Shown here one piece after another: positions 1 to 8,553 of a DNA stretch of 49,232 bases. The notes under the pieces are model-generated. The model saw only the letters and a list, made by a program, of their open reading frames with translations. It was not told where the DNA came from and ran no database searches. A program made the position numbers and the translations under genes. Origin of the DNA: Pseudomonas sp. RIT-PI-AD. GTDB taxonomy: Bacteria; Pseudomonadota; Gammaproteobacteria; Pseudomonadales; Pseudomonadaceae. Each line of letters opens with the position of its first letter. The stretch's first letter is position 1. The stretch is from positions 1 to 49,232 of the forward strand of contig NZ_JANZKU010000030.1 in the NCBI RefSeq assembly GCF_025642785.1, in the 5' to 3' direction.

Positions 1-44
1 AGTGGGCTCGCCGCGACCCTGAAAAATGATGGCGCCATGCTACT

Positions 45-80
45 GCGGAAGGGCACAGCAGGTCTGTGATGGCCTTCCGC
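45..80. other. Nested inverted repeat left of the epimerase gene
   Basis: An 8-bp outer arm GCGGAAGG (45-52) pairs with CCTTCCGC (73-80), and an inner CACAG (54-58) pairs with CTGTG (64-68) around a 5-nt loop. On the plus strand it is followed by TTCTTGATT, so it might be the terminator of a plus-strand gene lying left of the window. No coding region is convincing in 1-143. Confidence 0.35.
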
Positions 81-143
81 TTCTTGATTCACGGTCAACG
101 TAAAGGCGCAACCAGGTCTCAACGGACCCGGTGCGGAAGCGCC

Positions 144-1065
<922 letters not shown>

Positions 1066-1073
<8 letters not shown>

Positions 1074-1950
1074 GGCGGTAATAGCGGTCCAGCAGGCTCG
1101 GCAAGCCGCTGCGCCAGGCGCGCGGTTTGATGCCGAAGGTATGCAGGATTTTCTTGCAGGCCAGCACCGCGTGCTGCGGTTCCTCGCCGGCATCGGGGCG
1201 CTCGGCGTGGGCCTGGGCGCCGATTTCCTGCGCTCTCAGGGGGCGCAGGTCGCGGGCCTCGCTGAGGATGACCTGGCCCAGCGCCAGGGGCGTCGTGGCT
1301 TCCTGGCCCCCGTAGTGGTAGGTCCCCCAGAGCGGCGCCTGGCAGTCGAGCTGCTTGAGTACGGCCAGCATCACCCGCGCGGCATCGTCCACCGGGGTGG
1401 GGTTGCCGCGCCGGTCATCGGCCAGGGATACGTCTTCATGGGCCTCGGCGCAGTCGAGCAGGCGGCCGAGCACGCCTTCGCGGCTGTCGTCGAGCAGCCA
1501 GCCGAAACGCAACAGCACATGCTTCGGGCAGGCGGCGCGCACGGTCTGCTCGATCCGCCACAGGCTTTGCCCGCGCAGACCCAGCGGCGCCGGCTCGTCC
1601 TTCTCGCTGTAAGCGGTGGCGCGGGCGCCGTCGAATACCCGGTAGCTGGAGGGTTGCAGCAGGACCATCGCGTGATGCTGGCAAAGCTCGGCGAGCCGCT
1701 CGACCGCGAGCTCCTGGCTGCGGCAGCGCGCCTCGCTCACCGTCTCCGCCTGGAACCAGTCGAAGTAGTAGGCGAGGTTGATCACCACGTCGGGGCGGGT
1801 GTCGTCGAGCAATTGGGTCAGGCTGGGCGCGTCCCAGCCGCCCTCGGGCGGGCGCGGGGCGAGGAAGCCGATATCCTCCTCGGCTCCCAAGCGGATCAGC
1901 GCCTGCCCCAGGGCATTGCCGCCACCCAATAACATCAGGCGCATTCGCAT
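1066..1950 (-). CDS. RmlD-like NAD(P)-binding sugar-nucleotide reductase family protein
   Basis: The product is about 294 residues with an N-terminal nucleotide-binding loop (GGGNALGQAL) in the first 20 residues and a fold like dTDP-4-dehydrorhamnose reductase (RmlD/SDR). A Tyr-x-x-x-Lys catalytic pair is less obvious than in the neighbouring epimerase, so enzymatic activity is uncertain. Two ATG codons (1950 and 1944) and a GTG (1965) are possible starts. I prefer ATG 1950, although the only purine-rich stretch (GGAG at 1965-1968) is somewhat far from it. The stop overlaps the next gene by 8 bp, giving a two-gene unit whose shared job is probably modification of one sugar nucleotide; that is inferred from position only. 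Confidence 0.72.
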
Positions 1951-2094
1951 GGTGGTGCGGGTCACTCCAACGCTGGACCGGCGCGCGGCAAGCGCGGCGA
2001 CGGTGGCATGAATGGATGATGAAGGGACCGCGGAAAGCGGCCCGAAAGAGCGGTATTGTGCGGATTTTGCGCCTACTCGTCATCCGCTAAGTGC

Positions 2095-2123
2095 CCGGCT
2101 GCGCCCTGGCGCTGCGCAGCCGG
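2095..2123 (-). terminator. GC-rich hairpin after the esterase gene
   Basis: A 10-bp perfect stem (CCGGCTGCGC, 2095-2104, with GCGCAGCCGG, 2114-2123) and 9-nt loop lies 11 bp past the esterase stop. No U tract follows on the minus strand, so it may stabilise the mRNA 3' end or need Rho. The rest of 1966-2133 holds no gene that I can see; the promoter of the 1950 gene must lie here. Confidence 0.4.
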
Positions 2124-2133
2124 GGCTACGGAC

Positions 2134-3702
2134 TCAGCGCGGCCGGGAATTCCCGATCAGCGCCAGCAACCCCTCGGCGAGCGTGCCGCGCCAGTTCAGG
2201 TAGTCGTGGCCGCTGGCCCATTCGCGATGCACCACGGAGTAGCCCTTGGCGCGCAGCACGTCGCGCAGGTGGCGGGTGGTGTCGAAGATCCCGGCCTGGC
2301 CGTGGCCCTGTTCGAACTGCCCGGCTTCCAGGTAGAAGCGAATCGGCAGCCGCGGCGCCTCGACATAGCGCCGGGTCAGCCATTCCGGCTCCTGCTCGGG
2401 CGGCGCCCACCAATAGGAACCCGACTGGCTGAGGACGTTGCCGAATACCGCCGGGTACTCCAGGGCGACATAGGACGACGCCAGCCCGCCATAGCTCGAA
2501 CCGGCCACCACCGTCCGCGCCGCGGGCGCCTCGATGCCTTGCGTGCGCAACCAGGGCCGCAGTTCTTCGGCAAGGAAACGGGCGAACGTCGGATTGCCGG
2601 GCAGCTCGGCGGCCCGCGCTTCGGGGCTGGGATTGTCGATCAGTACCGCGGCGGTCGGTGGCAATTCGCCGGCGGCGATCAGGTTGTCGAGGATCGTCGG
2701 CGTCGGCACCTTGTTCAGATAGGCCTCGGCGTCGAACAGGTAGAGCAGGTGGTTGTCGCGCGCCCGGGGGCGGTAGCCAGCGGGCCGGTAGAGGTAGACC
2801 GCCCGCCGGTTACCCAGCAGTCGGCTGTCGAACAGATGCCGCTCCAGGCTGCCCTTCGCCACTCCCGGCCGCGCCGCCACCCAGGGCTGCGGCGGCGCGT
2901 CGGCGAGCGCCAGCACCGAGTCGAACTGGAACGGGTCCGCCCCGCGCGCCGGATAGGCCTGCGGGTTGAGCGGATCGGCCTGGGCGGTGGCGAGGATGGC
3001 CCGGCGCCGCGTGCCGGGATCGGCGTTCAGCTCGGGCACGTCGGGCGCCAGTTGGTAGGACAGCCGGGTCTGCCGCGGCAGGCGGAAGGTGACGTACCAG
3101 ACGTCCGAGTCGCCGAGGCGACGCAGCGCTGCATGGTCGTAGCCCGGCCCGCCGAACAGGCGCACGTTGCGCCGGGCACCGCGCCAGAGGAAGGTCACCC
3201 AGTCCTCGTTCGCACCGGCCGGCTCGACCAGGGGCGTGCCCCGCGCCCGCATCTCCTGCCAGAACGCGGCACTGCCGCCGCCCTTCAGCAACTCGGTGCG
3301 CAAGGCGCGCAGGCGCGGGCTGTCGAGTTCCGCCAGGGGCGCCTGCTGCGCCGCCAGCGGCACCGGCGCGGCCAGGGCAAGGCGGTAGGCCGCGCCCGGT
3401 GCCCCGCTCAGGAGCAGGCGATAGGCGCCATCGGCCGGCGCGACCATCTGGAACGCCCGACGGCCGTCGTCGGCGCCGACCAGCCGGCGCAGGTGCCGAT
3501 CCCCGGCATCGCGCACATCCAATTGCAGGCCGCGTTCGGGCAATTCGCCGCTGAGGTAGTCGTCCCGGCTCAGGGACAGGGTCAGCCGCTGCGTTCCCTC
3601 GTCGTCGAGATGGCCTTCGTAGACAGGCGCGGGCTCGCCCGCCTGGGCCATGCCGGCCAGCGCCCCCAGCAGCAGGGCGACGCCAATGGACGGCCGGCTC
3701 AC
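2134..3702 (-). CDS. Exported enterochelin-esterase-like (Fes family) hydrolase
   Basis: The 522-residue product has a signal peptide (residues 1-21, ending AMAQA-like: GMAQA), so it should act in the periplasm. Residues about 165-265 resemble the Fes N-terminal domain (FLWRG, RLFGGP, DSDVWY, YQLAPD), and residues about 285-515 the esterase D-type alpha/beta hydrolase. The nucleophile elbow GSSYG places the catalytic Ser at 403; the Fes-like SGHDYLNWRG carries the catalytic His at 499. Fes enzymes cut the ester bonds of triester siderophores such as ferric enterobactin to release iron. About 140 extra residues sit between signal peptide and Fes domain, which cytoplasmic Fes lacks. The start is a GTG whose GTGA overlaps the stop of the receptor gene, which supports coupled translation and a role with that receptor. 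The natural substrate is unknown. Confidence 0.82.
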   Translation of the reverse strand: MSRPSIGVALLLGALAGMAQAGEPAPVYEGHLDDEGTQRLTLSLSRDDYLSGELPERGLQLDVRDAGDRHLRRLVGADDGRRAFQMVAPADGAYRLLLSGAPGAAYRLALAAPVPLAAQQAPLAELDSPRLRALRTELLKGGGSAAFWQEMRARGTPLVEPAGANEDWVTFLWRGARRNVRLFGGPGYDHAALRRLGDSDVWYVTFRLPRQTRLSYQLAPDVPELNADPGTRRRAILATAQADPLNPQAYPARGADPFQFDSVLALADAPPQPWVAARPGVAKGSLERHLFDSRLLGNRRAVYLYRPAGYRPRARDNHLLYLFDAEAYLNKVPTPTILDNLIAAGELPPTAAVLIDNPSPEARAAELPGNPTFARFLAEELRPWLRTQGIEAPAARTVVAGSSYGGLASSYVALEYPAVFGNVLSQSGSYWWAPPEQEPEWLTRRYVEAPRLPIRFYLEAGQFEQGHGQAGIFDTTRHLRDVLRAKGYSVVHREWASGHDYLNWRGTLAEGLLALIGNSRPR

Positions 3703-6158
3703 CAGGCGTAGCTCAGGCTGGCGGTCAGGATGCGGCTCGAGCCATAGAAGCAGGAGTCGCTGCCGGCGCAGGAGGCGGCGTAGCGCTTGTCCGTCAGGTT
3801 GCTGGCATTGAGTTGCAGCGAGGTCCCCCGGAGGGCGGGCGCCAGGCGATCCAGCTCGTAGCCGAGCATGGCGTCGAACAGGGTCACCGCGTCCACTTTG
3901 TAGGTGTTGCGCGCATCGCCGAAGCTGGAACCCACGTAGCGCGCGCCGCCGCCGATGGACAGGCCGGCCAGGCCCAACCCGTCGAGGTGGTAGGTGCCCC
4001 ACAGGGCGGCCAGGTGATTGGGTTGGCGCGCCGGCTGCTTGCCTTTCACGCCGGACTGGGCGGTCTCGGTCACCTCCGGCTTCACGTAGGTGTAGGAGCC
4101 GACCAGGTCCAGGGCCTCGCCGAGCTGGCCACGGGCCTCGAACTCCAGGCCATGGGAGCGCACCTCGCCGTTCTGCACGTTGTAGCCGAGGTTGCTGTCC
4201 CAGGCGCTGACGTTGCGCTGAGTAAGGTCGAACCAGGACAGGGTGAACAGGCTATCGGTACCCACCGGTTGATACTTCACGCCGACCTCGGTCTGCTTGC
4301 CGGTGGTGGGCTTGAAGGGCGCGCTGCCGGGTGCGCCGCTGCTCAGCTCGGGCTCGAAGGAGGTGCTGTAGCTGACATAGGGCGAAACGCCGTTATCGAA
4401 GGCGTAGAGCAGGCCGGCGCGGCCGGTGAACTCGTCGTCCTTCACCCGGACCCGGGTATCGGCCAGGTGGTTGTCGGTGGTCACTTCGGAGCGATCGTGG
4501 CGACCACCGAGCATCAGGCTCCAAGCGCCCAGCTCGATCTGGTCCTGCAGGTAACCGCCCAGTTGCTCGGCGCGCTGGGTATCGTCGCCGATCAGGCTCA
4601 GCGCGCCGACCGGCACGCCATACACCGGGTTGCGCACGTCGAGCAGGTAGCGGTCGCGCCAGTTCAGGTCGCGAGTGGTGTCGGTGTCCAGGTGGGTACG
4701 CTTGTAGTCGACCCCGGCCAACAGCGTGTGGGTCAAGGGCCCGGTCTGCAGGTCGAGCTGCACCTGGTTATCCACCACGAATTGCTCGAGGTCCTCCGTG
4801 GAAGCCGAGGGCGCCCGTCGCAAGGCGCTGCCGTCGGCGGTCATGGCCATGAACACCATCTGCTTGTAGTCGCCCCGTTCCCGCAGATAGCGCAGGTTCT
4901 GGCGGACGCTCAGGAGGTCGTTGAAGCGATGCTCGAACTGGTAGCCGAGGGACGACTCCTCGCGCCTGGAGTGGTAGAAGTCCGGATCGCCGACATCGAA
5001 GTGCCGGGGCAGGCGCCCGTTGCGCCCATCGTTGGCCACCCCTTCGGTGGGCCAGAAGTTGCGGTAGCCGGCGTCTGGATCGTGCTGGTAGTAACCCAGC
5101 AGGGTCAGACGGGTATCCTCGTCGGGCTGCCAGGTCAGCGAGGGGGCGAAAGCCTGGCGCTCCTCGTCCACATGGTCGACTTCCGCCTGGCCCTTGCTGA
5201 GCACGCCATTCAGGCGATACAGCAGCGAACCCTCAGCGCCAAGGCCGCCGTTGAGGTCGAAGGCGCCGCGCACCCGCGAATCGCTGCCGACGCCCACTTG
5301 CAAGGCGTTGCGCGCCTGGGTCGAGGGCCGCTTGCTGACCATGCTCAGCAGGCCGCCGGGGTTGGCCTGGCCATAGAGCACCGAGGCCGGGCCGTGGATC
5401 AGCTCGACCCGCTCGAGCATCCAGGGATCGATCTGCGAGCGCGATTCGCCACCGAAGCTGAGGCCATCCAGGTAGGTGGGCGCATAGCCGAAACCACGCA
5501 CGAAGACTTCGTCCACCCGCCGCGACGACCCGCGGTATTCGCTGAACACACCGCTGGAATAGCGCAACGCCTGGGCCACGTCGGTCACGGCCTGATCGTC
5601 CATCTGGTCGCGGGTGACCACCGAGATGCTCTGTGCGGTCTTCACCAGTGGCGTATCGGTCTTGGTCGCGGCCGCGCTGCGCTCCGCCAGGTAACCCTCC
5701 AGCGGCCCGCCGGCGCTTTGTCCGCTGGCGTGCACTGCGGTCGCGTCCACCTCCAGCGCGCCGCCGCTCGGCGGGATCTCGCGCAGGATGTAGACCCCGC
5801 CGCCGCTGGGCACGGCCTCCAGGCCGGTGCCACGCAAAAGCGCCTGGAAGCCATCGGTGACCGGCCACTGGCCCGCGAGGCCGGCGGTACGCTTGCCGCC
5901 GACCAGGCCCGGCGGCAGCGACAGGCTGACCCCGGCCTGCTCGGCGTAGGTCGCCAGCGCGTCGTCCAGCGGGCCGGCGGGAATCGAATAGCGCCGCTCG
6001 GCCACCTGCGACGAGGGTTGCGCCAGGGCCGACGGCAGGGCGAGCGGAAGCCCGCTCGACAGCAGGGTCAGCAGCACGCCACGGCGAACCGCGATGGAGG
6101 TCGGACACAGGGTGAAAGCAGACCGGGCAACGGTCGGTCGAAGAATGATCGGCAACAT
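3699..6158 (-). CDS. TonB-dependent siderophore receptor with N-terminal signalling domain (FhuA/FoxA-like transducer)
   Basis: This 819-residue outer-membrane receptor has a signal peptide (1-46, PSALA), then an STN signalling domain (about 56-108, beginning RRYSIPAGPLDDAL) that contacts a FecR-type anti-sigma factor in the periplasm. Next come a short segment with a possible TonB box (LEVDATAV), a plug domain (about 135-250, with VELIHGPASVLYGQANPGG) and a 22-strand barrel ending in the aromatic residue Trp. The C-terminal SC...CFYG cysteine pair and NASNLTDKRY resemble FhuA/FoxA/FiuA hydroxamate receptors rather than FepA-type catecholate receptors. It follows the sigma and anti-sigma genes after an 84-bp gap, typical of surface-signalling systems in which the receptor is the regulated target. 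Ligand unknown. ATG 6158 has only a weak ribosome-binding site. Confidence 0.9.
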   Translation of the reverse strand: MLPIILRPTVARSAFTLCPTSIAVRRGVLLTLLSSGLPLALPSALAQPSSQVAERRYSIPAGPLDDALATYAEQAGVSLSLPPGLVGGKRTAGLAGQWPVTDGFQALLRGTGLEAVPSGGGVYILREIPPSGGALEVDATAVHASGQSAGGPLEGYLAERSAAATKTDTPLVKTAQSISVVTRDQMDDQAVTDVAQALRYSSGVFSEYRGSSRRVDEVFVRGFGYAPTYLDGLSFGGESRSQIDPWMLERVELIHGPASVLYGQANPGGLLSMVSKRPSTQARNALQVGVGSDSRVRGAFDLNGGLGAEGSLLYRLNGVLSKGQAEVDHVDEERQAFAPSLTWQPDEDTRLTLLGYYQHDPDAGYRNFWPTEGVANDGRNGRLPRHFDVGDPDFYHSRREESSLGYQFEHRFNDLLSVRQNLRYLRERGDYKQMVFMAMTADGSALRRAPSASTEDLEQFVVDNQVQLDLQTGPLTHTLLAGVDYKRTHLDTDTTRDLNWRDRYLLDVRNPVYGVPVGALSLIGDDTQRAEQLGGYLQDQIELGAWSLMLGGRHDRSEVTTDNHLADTRVRVKDDEFTGRAGLLYAFDNGVSPYVSYSTSFEPELSSGAPGSAPFKPTTGKQTEVGVKYQPVGTDSLFTLSWFDLTQRNVSAWDSNLGYNVQNGEVRSHGLEFEARGQLGEALDLVGSYTYVKPEVTETAQSGVKGKQPARQPNHLAALWGTYHLDGLGLAGLSIGGGARYVGSSFGDARNTYKVDAVTLFDAMLGYELDRLAPALRGTSLQLNASNLTDKRYAASCAGSDSCFYGSSRILTASLSYAW

Positions 6159-6242
6159 GAAGGGCTCGTGGTGGCGTGAGGGCAGGTATTCGCTGCCTTG
6201 ACACGCGAGAACCGCAAAGGGGACAGCACGGCGTGAATTTTT
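6159..6242 (-). promoter_or_regulatory. Anti-sigma/receptor intergenic region, expected ECF-dependent promoter
   Basis: In Fec-type systems the receptor gene has its own promoter read by the cognate ECF sigma factor. This 84-bp gap contains, on the minus strand just after the anti-sigma stop, an A-tract (AAAAAATT) followed about 15 nt later by TGTC. That is broadly like FecI-class promoters (A-rich -35, GTC-containing -10). I cannot align it to a confident consensus. Confidence 0.25.
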
Positions 6243-7244
6243 TCAGGCGGGCAACAGGCTGACCCAATAGCGCGTCAGGTAACGCACCCGGACCGGCAAC
6301 ACCTGGGACAGGCTGTCGAGGACCGCAGTGGTCTGGGCCAACTGGTAGCTGCCGGTGAGGGGCAGGTCGGCCACGGCGGGATCGCAGGTCAGTACGCCGG
6401 GGCGGTAGCGCTGCAACTCCGCGACGAAATCGCCCAGGCGCATGCGCTCGACATGCAGCACGCCGCGGGTCCAGGCATCCGTGTGCCGGGCAGCCGGGGA
6501 CGGCGCCCCGACCTTGCCGCCGGCGAAGGACAGCGCCTGCCCGGCGGTCAGCGCGGCCAGCGCACGCGTGCCGCCGTTGGCCCATACCTCGACTTGCCCC
6601 GCATACACCCTGAGCAGGCTGCCGCCGGCCTCCTGGCGCAGGCTGAAGCGTCCCGCCTGGGTGCGCACGCATCCATCGTCGCTCTCCACGACGAACGGAC
6701 GAGTCGCGTCGTCCGGCACCGGGCTCGCGCCGCGCGCCCGCGCGCCTCCCGCGCCTCCCGCGCCCGCTTGGGCGACTTCGACGAGCACCGCTCCACGCCA
6801 GAGCCTCACGCGACGGCAGCGCGCGTCGTAGCGCACGTCCACCGCACTGGCGGTATCCAGGTACAGCCTCGAGCCGTCGTCGAGCATGTGGTTCGCCTGC
6901 TCGCCGGTCACCGTGCGGTAATCGGCCAGCCAATACTGGGAGGCCGCCTGGCGATACCCCAGTCCACCCAGGCCTGCGACACCGGCAGCGATCATTAGCG
7001 ATTTCAGCACCTCGCGCCGGGCCAGGCGGCGCCGGCCGAGCACCGGCCTGGCGTACGCCAGGGGAACCTGCCCGAAACGCTGGCTGACCCATAACGCACG
7101 CTGCCAGGCCGCCTCGTGGTCGGCATGACTGGCGCGCCAGCGGATGCAGGCCTCGTGATCGGTGGCGGTGGCCTCCGGCTCCTGGAGCAGAAGAAACCAT
7201 TCGGCGGCCTGCTGGATCACCCCGGGGTCCAGGGTCGTGCTCAC
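6243..7244 (-). CDS. FecR-type anti-sigma factor / sigma regulator
   Basis: This is a 333-residue inner-membrane regulator. The N-terminal cytoplasmic region (about 1-70) contains the WF...W...H pattern of the FecR N-terminal domain that binds the sigma factor. One membrane segment lies at about 80-97, directly preceded by ARREVLK (75-81), a near-match to the twin-arginine export motif; E. coli FecR is known to use the Tat route. The periplasmic FecR domain follows (about 110-270), then a C-terminal STN-like segment that would meet the receptor's signalling domain. A Gly/Ala/Arg-rich stretch near residue 160 looks like a local expansion. The start is taken as GTG 7244 because GTGA overlaps the sigma stop; a TTG at 7262 is the alternative. 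No good Shine-Dalgarno is seen, consistent with coupling. Confidence 0.85.
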   Translation of the reverse strand: MSTTLDPGVIQQAAEWFLLLQEPEATATDHEACIRWRASHADHEAAWQRALWVSQRFGQVPLAYARPVLGRRRLARREVLKSLMIAAGVAGLGGLGYRQAASQYWLADYRTVTGEQANHMLDDGSRLYLDTASAVDVRYDARCRRVRLWRGAVLVEVAQAGAGGAGGARARGASPVPDDATRPFVVESDDGCVRTQAGRFSLRQEAGGSLLRVYAGQVEVWANGGTRALAALTAGQALSFAGGKVGAPSPAARHTDAWTRGVLHVERMRLGDFVAELQRYRPGVLTCDPAVADLPLTGSYQLAQTTAVLDSLSQVLPVRVRYLTRYWVSLLPA

Positions 7245-7777
7245 GGGGAAACCCGCATGCAATGCGCCAGCCCCTGGGCCACGTAGCGTTTCACACTGCG
7301 TTCGCAGACCGCCAGCCGCCGTGCGATCTCGCCGTAGCTCAGGCCCTCGAGCTGGGCCAGCAGGAACGCCTCGCGCACGCGCCCGGACAACCCGTCGAGC
7401 ATCACGTCGATCGCGTGCAGTGCCTCGACGATGATCAGTTGCCGCTCAGGGGATGGCTGTTCCGCCTCCGGGACCTGCGCCAGCGCCTGCAACCAGGCGC
7501 GCTCGAGCGCTTGCCGCCGGTAATGGTTGCACAGTACCCGCTTGGCCACAGTGGTGAGATAGGCCCGGGGTTCGTGCAGGGTGTCCAGGCGCAGCGGCCG
7601 CTCCGTCGCGGCGACGGCCACCAGCACCCGCACGAAGGTGTCCTGGGCCAGATCGGCCGCCTCGCACACATTGCCGATACGCGCCTGCAACCAGCCGCAC
7701 AGCCACCGGTGATGATGAAAATAGAGCGAACCGACGTCGTGACTCGCCGACGTTTCGGCTGGGGGCGATGCGGGCAC
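7241..7777 (-). CDS. FecI-type ECF sigma factor (iron starvation sigma)
   Basis: The 178-residue product has region 2 (about 20-85: LYFHHHRWLCGWL, DLAQDTFVRVL, and the YLTTVAKRVLCNHYRR segment) and region 4 (about 118-172: LSGRVREAFLLAQLEGLSYGEIA, then ERSVKRYV), with no other domains, as in FecI, PvdS and FpvI. It should direct RNA polymerase to the receptor promoter when the receptor and FecR signal that the siderophore is present. I chose GTG 7777 because GGAG lies 5 nt upstream; a TTG at 7798 would add seven residues. It is the first gene of the cluster, and a Fur-box-like palindrome sits 20-35 bp ahead of the start, so iron repression is likely. Confidence 0.87.
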   Translation of the reverse strand: MPASPPAETSASHDVGSLYFHHHRWLCGWLQARIGNVCEAADLAQDTFVRVLVAVAATERPLRLDTLHEPRAYLTTVAKRVLCNHYRRQALERAWLQALAQVPEAEQPSPERQLIIVEALHAIDVMLDGLSGRVREAFLLAQLEGLSYGEIARRLAVCERSVKRYVAQGLAHCMRVSP

Positions 7778-7793
7778 GGCAGCTCCGAAATCA

Positions 7794-7812
7794 ATCAAGA
7801 ATAATTCTCAAT
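7794..7812 (-). promoter_or_regulatory. Candidate Fur box ahead of the ECF sigma gene
   Basis: The core AGAATAATTCT (7798-7808) is a perfect 5-1-5 palindrome in an AT-rich patch. Extended on the minus strand it reads TTGAGAATTATTCTTGA, close to the GAGAATNATTCTC form common in Pseudomonas Fur sites. The fit to the strict 19-bp GATAAT consensus is only about half, so this is a candidate. Confidence 0.55.
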
Positions 7813-7857
7813 TCTATCCATTCGCTCAGCCGCCGCGCAATTCGTCCCGGAAACGAA

Positions 7858-7880
7858 AAAGCCCGCGCGAGGCGGGCTTT
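7858..7880 (-). terminator. Intrinsic terminator after ssb
   Basis: AAAGCCCGC (7858-7866) pairs with GCGGGCTTT (7872-7880) around a 5-nt loop. On the minus strand the stem ends in TTTTT (the A run 7856-7860), 16 bp past the ssb stop. It separates ssb from the iron-uptake cluster. Confidence 0.85.
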
Positions 7881-7895
7881 CCGGAACGAAAACCG

Positions 7896-8393
7896 TCAGA
7901 ACGGAATGTCGTCGTCGAAGCTGTCGTAGTCGGGCGCAGGCTGTTGCGGCGCGGCTTGCGGGGCCGGGCGCGACTGCGGGGCCTGCTGCTGGGGATCGCG
8001 TTGCGGGCGCGGGGCACGCTGCTGAGGCGCTGCGTCGCCCTCGTTGCCGCCACGACCGCCGAGCATTTGCATGCTGCCGTTCATGTCGACGACGATCTCG
8101 GTGGTGTAGCGCTTGACGCCGTCCTTTTCCCATTCGCGGGTCTGCAGGCGGCCCTCGACGTACACCTGCGAGCCCTTGCGCAGGTACTCGCCGGCGATCT
8201 CGGCGAGCTTGCCGAAGAACACCACGCGGTGCCATTCGGTGCGTTCCTGCTGCTGGCCGGTCTGCTTGTCCTTCCAGCTGTCGCTGGTGGCCAGGGTGAT
8301 GTTGGTCACCGCGTTACCGTTCGGCAGGTAGCGGGTCTCGGGATCGCCGCCGACGTTGCCGACCAGAATGACTTTGTTAACCCCACGGGCCAT
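7896..8393 (-). CDS. ssb: Single-stranded DNA-binding protein
   Basis: This 165-residue homotetrameric protein coats ssDNA in replication, recombination and repair. The OB fold occupies residues 1-115 ([36 protein letters not shown]). It is followed by a Gln/Pro/Arg-rich flexible linker ([13 protein letters not shown]) and ends in the partner-binding tip DDDIPF that recruits repair and replication enzymes. An AGGAG sits 6 nt ahead of the ATG. It follows the MFS gene in the same direction after 160 bp, so it may have its own promoter there. I see no LexA-type CTGT-N8-ACAG box, unlike E. coli, where the ssb/uvrA region is SOS-controlled. Confidence 0.97.
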   Translation of the reverse strand: MARGVNKVILVGNVGGDPETRYLPNGNAVTNITLATSDSWKDKQTGQQQERTEWHRVVFFGKLAEIAGEYLRKGSQVYVEGRLQTREWEKDGVKRYTTEIVVDMNGSMQMLGGRGGNEGDAAPQQRAPRPQRDPQQQAPQSRPAPQAAPQQPAPDYDSFDDDIPF

Positions 8394-8553
8394 AGCGTTC
8401 TCCTGTGTGCCTGCCGCGCTTCGACCGATGCTGACGGGAAGTCCGGCTCAGGCAGTGCTGTTGATCGTTCGAGGCCTGTCGCCTCGTATGGGTTCGAAAG
8501 AGCGGCTGGCCCATGTCGCCGCCGTGCTCGAGGGCTCGGCAGCGGACCGGCCG
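8394..8553 (-). other. Gap between MFS gene and ssb
   Basis: It holds a 6-bp stem (CGAGGC 8470-8475 / GCCTCG 8481-8486) without a U tract, and presumably the ssb promoter, which I cannot place. Confidence 0.3.

Noticed and set aside
3813..6179. Plus-strand frame of about 790 codons opposite the TonB receptor
   Set aside because: Shadow of the receptor; low-complexity Gly/Val/Gln/Ala composition.
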